A stretch of DNA of 18,675 nucleotides from an uncultured Clostridia bacterium (GTDB lineage Bacteria; Bacillota; Clostridia; TANB77; CAG-465): positions 1-18,675 of the forward strand of contig CAKPJL010000022.1 in the NCBI GenBank assembly GCA_934162655.1, in the 5' to 3' direction. Below are positions 13,167 to 18,675 of the stretch, in pieces. How positions within the stretch are numbered: the first letter of the stretch is position 1; each line of letters opens with the position of its first letter. Below the pieces are notes generated by a model. It saw only the letters and a program-made list of their open reading frames with translations. It was not told where the DNA came from and did no database searches. The position numbers and the translations under genes were made by a program.

Positions 13167-13580
13167 TTATTTTTCTACCCATAAATACATTCCAGTAATC
13201 ACCTCAGGTTTATATTTAAAACCGTTTTTTTGATAAAAAGATTCATTACCAGCTGTTGGTGTTAATTCTATCTGCAATTTTTCACCTTCTTTAACTCCAG
13301 CTTCTATGAGTGCCTTTAGTTCACTTACTATTTTTGTTCCTATGCCTTTTGATTGGAACTCTGGTTTTACGCATATATCTGTTAGAGTACATAATATAGA
13401 TTTATCTCCGACAACTCTTCCAATTCCTGCAAGCTTTGAATCTACGGTAGCCTTAACCATGTACATAGTATTTTCTAATGCTTTCTTTATCTGTTCTTTA
13501 GTATATGCTTTCCACCCCACCGAATCTATCATTTCAATAAATTCTTCTACTGTTATACAATAGCTAATCTTGACATTCAT
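13167..13580 (-). CDS. GNAT-family N-acetyltransferase
   Basis: A 137-residue acetyltransferase that should transfer an acetyl group from acetyl-CoA to an amine. The acetyl-CoA loop is seen in LTDICVKPEFQSKGIGTKIV (Q-S-K-G-I-G). The C-terminal FYQKNGFKY is the usual end of the GNAT core. The ATG at 13580 has AAGGTG 8 bases upstream. An in-frame start 54 bases earlier would add a short AT-derived leader and has no site. It has its own promoter. The substrate cannot be predicted: single-domain GNATs act on proteins, polyamines or drugs. Confidence 0.88.
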   Translation of the reverse strand: MNVKISYCITVEEFIEMIDSVGWKAYTKEQIKKALENTMYMVKATVDSKLAGIGRVVGDKSILCTLTDICVKPEFQSKGIGTKIVSELKALIEAGVKEGEKLQIELTPTAGNESFYQKNGFKYKPEVITGMYLWVEK

Positions 13581-13602
13581 AACTTTATCACCTTTAATAA
13601 TA

Positions 13603-13631
13603 ATTATATAATATAATAATTTTGATTTCAA
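13603..13631 (-). promoter_or_regulatory. Candidate promoter of the GNAT gene
   Basis: On the minus strand TTGAAA and TATAAT are 17 bases apart. The region is very AT-rich, which lowers confidence. Confidence 0.5.
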
Positions 13632-13634
13632 CAA

Positions 13635-13676
13635 AATAAAAAATAAGCTCTAAGCATAACGCTTAGAGTTTATTTT
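13635..13676 (-). terminator. Terminator of hsp20
   Basis: CTCTAAGC (13648-13655) and GCTTAGAG (13661-13668) form the core stem, extended by AAATAA/TTATTT. A T-rich tract follows on the minus strand. It begins right at the hsp20 stop codon. Confidence 0.85.
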
Positions 13677-14093
13677 TTATTCAATTGGTATGTATTTTTT
13701 ACCTGGTAATTCTTTCTTTTCTTCTTTTCTTGGAACTTCTACTGTTAAAGTACCGTTTCTAAATTTTGCCTTAATTTCCTCTTCTGTTACATCTTTACCT
13801 ACATAAAAGCTTCTTGAACATTCTCCAAGATATCTTTCTTTACGTACAAATTTTCCTTTTTCTTCATCCTTTTCTTCTTTGTGCATACTAGCATGGACTG
13901 TTAAGTATCCGTCTTGAATATTTAACTTAATTCCCTCTTTCTCATATCCTGGCAAATCCATGTCAATGATATATTTATCTTTCTTTTCTTTAATATCTGT
14001 CCTCATAAGTTTACTCTCTCCTTCATTAAAGAATGAATCTCCAAACATATCATCGAATAAATCAAAGCCATGTCTTTTAGGTATCATCATCAT
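13677..14093 (-). CDS. hsp20: Hsp20 / alpha-crystallin family small heat-shock protein
   Basis: An ATP-independent holdase chaperone of about 138 residues. The alpha-crystallin domain runs from about residue 30 to 120, with DKYIIDMDLPGYEKEGIKL, GYLTVHA and the hallmark FRNGTLTVEVPR. The C-terminal tail has the I-x-I motif (YIPIE) used for oligomer assembly. The N-terminus HGFDLFDDMFGDSFF is typical of the bacterial class. Three ATG codons lie in a row (14093, 14090, 14087). The first is 9 bases after AAGGAG and is used here. Control is clear: a near-consensus promoter overlaps a CIRCE operator, so HrcA should repress it at normal temperature. A 21-bp palindrome in the leader may add a second control. 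Confidence 0.95.
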   Translation of the reverse strand: MMMIPKRHGFDLFDDMFGDSFFNEGESKLMRTDIKEKKDKYIIDMDLPGYEKEGIKLNIQDGYLTVHASMHKEEKDEEKGKFVRKERYLGECSRSFYVGKDVTEEEIKAKFRNGTLTVEVPRKEEKKELPGKKYIPIE

Positions 14094-14158
14094 AAAAATC
14101 AACTCCTTCAAATTAATTCATGTGTTGACACTTGATGGGAGTGGCACATATTTTAATT

Positions 14159-14179
14159 GTGATAAATATCATTTATCAC
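14159..14179. promoter_or_regulatory. 21-bp perfect palindrome in the hsp20 leader
   Basis: GTGATAAAT-ATC-ATTTATCAC reads the same on both strands apart from the three central bases. It lies about 5-25 bases downstream of the predicted transcription start, so it could be an operator for a second repressor or a hairpin near the 5' end of the mRNA. Confidence 0.6.
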
Positions 14180-14190
14180 TTTCATATATT

Positions 14191-14218
14191 ATTATACTCC
14201 ATTTTTTAGCACTGTCAA
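14191..14218 (-). promoter_or_regulatory. Sigma-A promoter of hsp20
   Basis: On the minus strand TTGACA and TATAAT, both perfect, are 16 bases apart. The -35 lies inside the CIRCE element, so bound HrcA would block RNA polymerase directly. The leader is about 90 bases. Confidence 0.85.
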
Positions 14219-14232
14219 TAGCAGAGTGCTAA
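14206..14232. promoter_or_regulatory. CIRCE operator (HrcA binding site)
   Basis: TTAGCACTG-N9-GAGTGCTAA matches the CIRCE consensus TTAGCACTC-N9-GAGTGCTAA in 17 of 18 arm bases. It overlaps the hsp20 -35 region. Confidence 0.95.
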
Positions 14233-14473
14233 TTTCACAAAATTTTCACTTTTTCTTACTTCCTATAAATGTTTTTACTCTAAAATTTGGTATTTTACTA
14301 GTTATTATAACTTCCATCTATATTTAATGTTTATTATATTCTGTACTAATTTTATTTATTGCTATGCATTTTTAGTTATATAGTTTAATATCATATAATA
14401 TTTATATCTACTTATATTATCAATATTTTCCACAAATAACATGCCTGATTTATATTACTTTTTATATATTTTT
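14233..14473. other. AT-rich gap with nothing recognised
   Basis: About 240 bases between the hsp20 regulatory region and the next gene. I see no ribosome-site-preceded reading frame, strong hairpin or promoter here. It marks the change from core-type genes to the accessory-looking region on the right. Confidence 0.5.
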
Positions 14474-15250
14474 TCATACTTTTTCCTTTATATCAAATCT
14501 TGTCTTTAAATTATTATGTCTAGATCTTTTATTTGATATTACTTTTTTGTTTATACTTAACTCTATTAATAATTTATATAGTTTATTGTATGTATAAAGG
14601 TATAGTATTGAATAATTCTTAATCCTATATATAATGTATACTGTACAAAATAAAATACATATTACTAATCCATTTTTGCTTATTTTTAATATATTGAGTA
14701 GCATTTCATCTACACTACAAAATGAATATATAGATGTGTATATTCCTAATACTCCAAAAATAATAGTCAAAAAAGTACCTAAAATTTTTGCTATACTTTG
14801 GCCTAAATTTGTGTCATCAAAGTTTTTCTTTTCACCATAATAATTGATCATTTGATCCATTAGATCTATGTAATATAAATTATTCTTTATAAGAATCTTC
14901 TTTAAAATTTTTAATTCTTTCCTTCTAAGTTCTGCTAAGATTTTTGTGATATCACTTAATTTAAACATGTATTTTTTATTACAAATACTACAAACACTCT
15001 TAAATATTTTTGTAATTTTATAAAATAGATATATAACTATCAAAATAGATCCACCAATTGAATAAATTATTTTTAATACTTCTAATTTATTTAATAATAT
15101 GAAACCTAAGGCATAAATTACTGCAATTAATATAATTTTGGAAACTAATAGCTTTATTTCATTAAGTATTTTGACTATGTTGCTCTCATTATGAAATATA
15201 CTTACTACTCCATCTAAATAAAATTGGTTTTCTATCTTTAATTTATTCAT
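14474..15250 (-). CDS. Four-helix membrane protein of unknown function
   Basis: An unrecognised 258-residue protein with four transmembrane helices (about 35-53, 58-78, 155-177 and 193-210). A cytosolic loop of some 75 residues between helices 2 and 3 is helical and basic (SDITKILAELRRKELKILKKI), and a CSICNKK motif follows helix 2. The C-terminus is basic. Its ATG overlaps the stop codon of the upstream gene by 8 bases (ATGAATAA), so translation is coupled and the two products probably act together. Codon use is extremely AT-biased, with many Ile, Lys and Asn residues, more so than in the genes left of 14,000. No transporter, kinase or toxin motif is evident. Confidence 0.7.
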   Translation of the reverse strand: MNKLKIENQFYLDGVVSIFHNESNIVKILNEIKLLVSKIILIAVIYALGFILLNKLEVLKIIYSIGGSILIVIYLFYKITKIFKSVCSICNKKYMFKLSDITKILAELRRKELKILKKILIKNNLYYIDLMDQMINYYGEKKNFDDTNLGQSIAKILGTFLTIIFGVLGIYTSIYSFCSVDEMLLNILKISKNGLVICILFCTVYIIYRIKNYSILYLYTYNKLYKLLIELSINKKVISNKRSRHNNLKTRFDIKEKV

Positions 15251-16250
15251 AACCTTTTATAATTGCTCTCCCATCTTTATTTATTCTTACTTTATTACTT
15301 ATAACTAATATTTTAGATATATTTTCTAGTAATTCATATATTTTAAAAGTATTAATATTTAATTTTAAAGATATACATTTAAAAGCTTCCATCCTATTTT
15401 CTAAAACATCATCTAACATTTTTATAATCTCTTCAAGTAGTATTTTTTCTAGTAAATTGAATTTTATATTATATAACCATTCATATATACTGATTTTATA
15501 TAGATTAATATTAGATTGATCTAATCCCATTATATAGTTTCCATCTATATTATCACAACTATCTTTACTGACTAACTTAAAATTTCTTATAACATACTTT
15601 ATCATTATATATCTTGTTCTATAAAGCATTTTTTGTATTATTAAATCATTATCATATATGTAGTTTTTTTCTATTTTACCAAATGATAAAACAGATTTCA
15701 TTGATGCATCTATTAAATCTTCCTTTAAGTGTACACAATTATATTTATTACAAATTACTGTTGCCTGAATTTTTATTAATTTATTTATTTTTTGATAATT
15801 ATCTCTAATAAATTTAGTAGATACACTTATATTACCTCCTATCCACAATCCATGTTTATTTTTTTCTAAAATTTCTACATTGTTATAATAACAAAATTTA
15901 AATTTATATATATAAGTCAAAAATGTATCTATGCTTACATTATACTTATCACATATTTTTACTATTTCTTGTTTCGTATAATACCTTTCTCCATAACATT
16001 TGATGTATTTTAGATCAATTTTTATCATATTTATTTTATATTTATCATTTATTTTCTTGTTTATTAAGTTTATCCTTGTCCAAGAGTTTTCTTGTTTGTA
16101 AATAATTTTGTAGTAACATCCTAGCATAAATACTAGATCTTTTAATTCTATTTTCTCATTAGCGGCTATTTGTTCAAGTTCTCTTTTGGTTATAATTCTA
16201 TTATCGTATAAGTTGTATTTATTTAAGACTTTGGATAGTATATTATTCAT
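15243..16250 (-). CDS. Predicted regulator with duplicated helix-turn-helix-like modules
   Basis: A 335-residue protein, not recognised with certainty. Two similar segments near the N-terminus (about 20-50, ITKRELEQIAANEKIELKDL; about 91-118, YTKQEIVKICDKYNVSIDTF) look like a duplicated HTH-type module. A helical middle (about 155-230) contains INKLIKIQATVICNKYN, LKEDLIDASMKSVLSFG and a long helix. It loosely recalls sigma-70 region 2 or helix-rich clostridial regulators. That resemblance is from memory and is weak. The C-terminal third is helical (LLEKILLEEIIKMLDDVL). GAGGA precedes the ATG at about 8 bases. It is translationally coupled to the membrane protein downstream. A regulator plus membrane protein pair could be a sensing module. 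Confidence 0.6.
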   Translation of the reverse strand: MNNILSKVLNKYNLYDNRIITKRELEQIAANEKIELKDLVFMLGCYYKIIYKQENSWTRINLINKKINDKYKINMIKIDLKYIKCYGERYYTKQEIVKICDKYNVSIDTFLTYIYKFKFCYYNNVEILEKNKHGLWIGGNISVSTKFIRDNYQKINKLIKIQATVICNKYNCVHLKEDLIDASMKSVLSFGKIEKNYIYDNDLIIQKMLYRTRYIMIKYVIRNFKLVSKDSCDNIDGNYIMGLDQSNINLYKISIYEWLYNIKFNLLEKILLEEIIKMLDDVLENRMEAFKCISLKLNINTFKIYELLENISKILVISNKVRINKDGRAIIKGYE

Positions 16251-16668
16251 GGCATTTTCCTCTTTGTTTTTACAATATTTCTACTAAAATTAACTTTTTA
16301 CTAGGCTATATTTAATAATGCAAATTAATCTTAATAGACTATAAATCAAACTAGTTTTTAACTACTTTTTCTTAATTATACCACAAATAAATTTCTTTAT
16401 AAAATTTAAATAACTATATCTATTAAAATAAAAAGGATTAATTTTTAAGCCTTCGGGTTATGAGCGCCGGCAAAGCTACTTTTGAGGATTTATGAAAATT
16501 CAAGTTTTTATTGGTATTTAGCCATTTATAGAAGATTTAGTTTATTGAATTTTTATGCAATTTTTTGATGTTTTTGGAAGCAATTCTTCCCAAAATTTTC
16601 CCAACTTTGTATGGTAAAAAAATACAATAATCTTCTATAAAATCAATAATTATTTTGGAGGTTTTATT
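16251..16668. other. 418-base non-coding gap with a GC-rich patch and possible RNA structure
   Basis: Flanked by divergent genes. Bases 16251-16440 are plain AT-rich DNA, presumably with the promoter of the leftward operon, although no good -35/-10 pair was found. Bases 16448-16495 form a GC-rich patch with a UUCG-capped hairpin (AGCC-TTCG-GGTT) and an 11-codon reading frame beginning ATGAGCGCCGGC (16460-16495) without a ribosome site. Bases 16525-16641 are bounded by a 13-bp inverted repeat. The last 20 bases hold the GGAGG site of the 96-residue gene. Confidence 0.6.
16525..16641. repeat. 13-bp inverted repeat enclosing an inner hairpin
   Basis: TTTATAGAAGATT (16525-16537) and its exact complement (16629-16641) are 91 bases apart. 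Inside, TTTTGGAAG (16572-16580) can pair with CTTCCCAAAA (16586-16595) with a one-base bulge. The nested layout suggests a folded RNA leader or the end of an element. The right arm lies 27 bases before the ATG of the 96-residue gene. Confidence 0.65.
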
Positions 16669-16959
16669 ATGAAAAATTTAAGAGAAGTTAATGATGATAT
16701 TTTAAAAGATTGGTTTATTTATAGAGATGAATATATCTCTGCTTTAAAATCTGATGAGGATAAAAAACATTGGATTTATTTTGATGAAATAGCTGAAAAT
16801 ATTTTAAGAAACGTACCTGAGTGTAATAAGAAATATGTTAGACAACAATTACATAAACTTGATGATAATTTTTTAGATTATTGTGATTATTGGAATGAGA
16901 AGTATTATAGAAATGGATTTTGTGATGGAATAGAACTTCTCAATGGATGTTTTGATTAG
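16669..16959 (+). CDS. Small acidic protein of unknown function
   Basis: An unrecognised 96-residue acidic, mostly helical protein (KSDEDKKHWIYFDEIAENIL; NEKYYRNGFCDGIELLNGCF). The ending F-x-x-G-F-x-x-G-I-x-L resembles the C-terminus of small proteins common on clostridial mobile elements, but I cannot assign a family. GGAGG lies 8 bases before the ATG, giving a firm start. A 250-base leader with an inverted repeat precedes it. It converges on the DUF3800 gene and shares its terminator region. Possible roles include an anti-restriction, regulatory or element-maintenance protein. None is supported by a motif. Confidence 0.72.
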   Translation: MKNLREVNDDILKDWFIYRDEYISALKSDEDKKHWIYFDEIAENILRNVPECNKKYVRQQLHKLDDNFLDYCDYWNEKYYRNGFCDGIELLNGCFD

Positions 16960-16966
16960 ATAGTAA

Positions 16967-16990
16967 AAAGCCGAGTTAATTCTCGGCTTT
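16967..16990. terminator. Terminator between the 96-residue gene and the DUF3800 gene
   Basis: AAAGCCGAG (16967-16975) and CTCGGCTTT (16982-16990) form a GC-rich stem with a 6-base loop. The T-run is TTTTT on the minus strand and only TTT on the plus strand, so it serves mainly the DUF3800 gene. Confidence 0.75.
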
Positions 16991-18024
16991 CAATCAAATA
17001 AACTCATTTGACCATCTTCTATTTTAAATAATAATTGTTTTGTATTAATAAAAAAATTACCATTTTTTAATATATTATCTATTTCAAAATTATTTCCATA
17101 TAATTCATTGCATTTAATTTTTAGTTTTTCTTTTGAAACACATGGGAAAAAACTAATTATTTGTTTATTAAAATAATTATATTTACTATTTTTATTTAAA
17201 TATTGTTTTTTGTCTAATACTCGCTTTATTAAAGGATATATTTTTTCTGTTAATTTTATTTTAGCTGCATTTTCTGCATCATTATGTATTACATTACATG
17301 TTAATCCCAGTACTAAATCTACGAACTGTATAAACTGTGAATTCATTTGTTCTCCTTGTTTATGATCCGAATCTATAAATTCCACTTTATCTGTTATAAA
17401 AAATATTCTATTTTCTCTTTGAAGAAACTGTCTCATTCTAATATGTTTTATTGCATTAGTATCAAAATATTTATGAGTCTCCATTTCCGTTGTGGAATCG
17501 TGATATATGTGTTCTATTATAATTCTATCATAATTATTAAATACTGCAATTAATCTTAATAATGCAGTCCTAAAAAATCTAGTATATACATTTCCATATT
17601 GTTTATCATCACCAAATAGATCCATATCTAAATTAGATTCTATTACACCTAGTATATTAAAATAAATACTTTTTTCATCATTTAAATTATTGTGTAATAA
17701 GATGTCTATCCAATTATTTGCAATTTTATATTTCACATTCTCTTTTTGTATTTTTGTATAATGTATTTCACCATTATTCTCAGTATGAAACTTGCATTTC
17801 AAATTACAATTTTCAAATATTCTCCCTTCATTTCTTAAGCATCTCGAATTATTTAATTTTTTATACAAGTATTCCTTTTTTTCTAAAGGAATAGCCATAA
17901 TCATTATATAGTCTATTATTTCTTTTGTTTCTCCAATTTCATATTTTCTATTTTTTGATTCATCAACATATAAATCTAAATGTATTTCTTTTGATTCTTT
18001 TTTATAAAACGTTTCTTGTTTCAT
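16990..18024 (-). CDS. DUF3800-domain protein (predicted RNase H-like nuclease fold) with C-terminal clamp-like motif
   Basis: A 344-residue protein. The N-terminal strand IHLDLYVDESKN holds the Asp21-Glu22 pair that opens DUF3800 domains. Glu86 in GEIHYTKI, Asp176 (YHDSTTEME) and Asp220 are further acidic candidates. QFIQFVDLVLG (Gln233, Asp236) corresponds to the family's closing Q-x-x-D-L motif. The domain is thought to have an RNase H-like fold, and these proteins are often found near defence or mobile genes. The protein ends DGQMSLFD: residues 339-343 match the sliding-clamp binding consensus Q-L-S/D-L-F. AGGTGG lies 5 bases before the ATG. The upstream gene on the same strand is an adenine methyltransferase, 100 bases away. 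Activity and target are unproven. Confidence 0.78.
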   Translation of the reverse strand: MKQETFYKKESKEIHLDLYVDESKNRKYEIGETKEIIDYIMIMAIPLEKKEYLYKKLNNSRCLRNEGRIFENCNLKCKFHTENNGEIHYTKIQKENVKYKIANNWIDILLHNNLNDEKSIYFNILGVIESNLDMDLFGDDKQYGNVYTRFFRTALLRLIAVFNNYDRIIIEHIYHDSTTEMETHKYFDTNAIKHIRMRQFLQRENRIFFITDKVEFIDSDHKQGEQMNSQFIQFVDLVLGLTCNVIHNDAENAAKIKLTEKIYPLIKRVLDKKQYLNKNSKYNYFNKQIISFFPCVSKEKLKIKCNELYGNNFEIDNILKNGNFFINTKQLLFKIEDGQMSLFD

Positions 18025-18124
18025 TTACACCACCTAAATTATTGTATATCTTCTCTTATATAAAATTTGTCGAAATTTGAAATAAAAAGCTGAATTTTTC
18101 AAGTAAAATTCTACTTCTTTATTA

Positions 18125-18675
18125 TTAAATACTATAATTTGTTATCAAAACCTCTTCTGTTATATTTAATTTACTTTTTGAATGATAATTTGAATTATTA
18201 TAATTATAATCTAGATAATTTATATTGTATTTGTTTTCTATAGCCCAGTCTATTAAAATATTATTTTTTTCTCCTCTATGCTGTGTTACATTAGACAATG
18301 CAAATTTTATATTCTTCTCATTTAACTTATTTATATAGTTCAGTAAGTCTTTTTCATCTTTTTCAGTCCAGTTATTATTTTCATTGTAACTTGCATCACC
18401 TAAAAAATATGGAGGATCAAAATAGCAAAAATCTTTTGACGTTAAATTGTCTATTTTAAGTTTTTTAAAATCTTCACTAATAAACTCTACATTTTTGTTT
18501 TTTAATTTTTCACAAAATGCTAATAAATTTTTTCTTATAGAGCCATTAAAATCTCTCTTTCCAACTGGCATATTAAATTCACCGGAACTATTAAATCTTA
18601 TTTGATGATTAAATCCATATATAATTAATGTTAAAAATTTAAATGTTTTCTCATCAGAATCTTCCTTCATTTTAT
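18125..18675 (-). CDS. D12-class DNA adenine N6-methyltransferase (Dam/DpnM type), C-terminal part
   Basis: About 183 residues of a methyltransferase whose frame stays open to the right edge. The Met at 18670 is therefore probably internal. Visible blocks are YGFNHQIRFNSSGEFNMPVG, the catalytic motif IV DPPY followed by FLGDASYNE, FALSNVTQHRGEKN, and the closing YNYNNSNYHSKSK and TEEVLITNY. These are typical of the alpha class that includes M.DpnII and Dam, enzymes that methylate adenine, commonly in GATC. The AdoMet-binding F-x-G-x-G motif lies outside the window. It is followed on the same strand by the DUF3800 gene. Whether it belongs to a restriction system or a phage or element, and its target site, cannot be decided here. 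Confidence 0.92.
   Translation of the reverse strand, partial: KMKEDSDEKTFKFLTLIIYGFNHQIRFNSSGEFNMPVGKRDFNGSIRKNLLAFCEKLKNKNVEFISEDFKKLKIDNLTSKDFCYFDPPYFLGDASYNENNNWTEKDEKDLLNYINKLNEKNIKFALSNVTQHRGEKNNILIDWAIENKYNINYLDYNYNNSNYHSKSKLNITEEVLITNYSI

Noticed and set aside
18068..18074. A second perfect Spo0A box (TGTCGAA) upstream of the DUF3800 gene.
   Set aside because: By base composition about one or two chance copies are expected in this window, and nothing ties this gene to sporulation.
14474..18675. Calling the right-hand region an integrative element or prophage.
   Set aside because: No integrase, transposase, relaxase, structural phage gene or att-like direct repeat was seen. Accessory character is inferred only from gene content and AT bias.

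Overview
This 18.7 kb window is very AT-rich and comes from an anaerobic, endospore-forming member of the Clostridia. The evidence is a complete spo0A, an alpha/beta-type small acid-soluble spore protein gene, clostridial-type agr quorum-sensing genes, and oxygen-defence genes typical of anaerobes (desulfoferrodoxin, a Prx6-type peroxiredoxin, a rubrerythrin/ferritin-like protein). The sequence does not fix genus or species.

Layout. (1) 1-2820: a split agr module. The end of a LytTR response regulator overlaps an AgrC-type sensor kinase on the + strand. AgrB and a previously unlisted 37-residue AgrD lie on the - strand and converge on them, with a 15-bp inverted repeat between agrB and agrD. 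(2) 2940-4440: a peroxiredoxin, a Cys-rich membrane microprotein, a small membrane/coiled-coil protein and a ribbon-helix-helix protein. (3) 4496-5874: spo0A and an ssp gene, divergent, with a Spo0A box and three copies of TTGACAC between them. (4) 5882-9546: ferritin-like protein; an operon of a small membrane protein, trhP (peptidase U32 family) and tcdA, the last two both tRNA anticodon-loop modification genes; and an HD-domain phosphohydrolase. (5) 9555-11346: a membrane-anchored beta-helix surface protein, its small membrane partner and a GIY-YIG nuclease-like protein. (6) 11612-13631: desulfoferrodoxin, an FNT channel, a small two-helix membrane protein and a GNAT acetyltransferase. (7) 13640-14232: hsp20 with a CIRCE operator laid over a near-consensus sigma-A promoter. 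(8) 14474-18675: an accessory-looking region with a translationally coupled pair (duplicated-HTH protein and four-helix membrane protein), a structured intergenic region with a GC-rich patch, a 96-residue unknown protein, a DUF3800 protein ending in a beta-clamp-like motif, and the C-terminal part of a D12-class adenine methyltransferase that runs off the window.

How the genes work together. Regions 1 and 3 carry cell-density signalling and the sporulation master regulator, which in clostridia are often functionally linked. Regions 2, 4 and 6 hold peroxide, superoxide and iron functions, though in separate transcription units. Region 8 is the likeliest place for something undescribed: a methyltransferase followed by a DUF3800 protein that may dock on the sliding clamp. 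No integrase, transposase, CRISPR array, tRNA or rRNA gene was found. Promoter and terminator calls were read by eye and were not scored by software.
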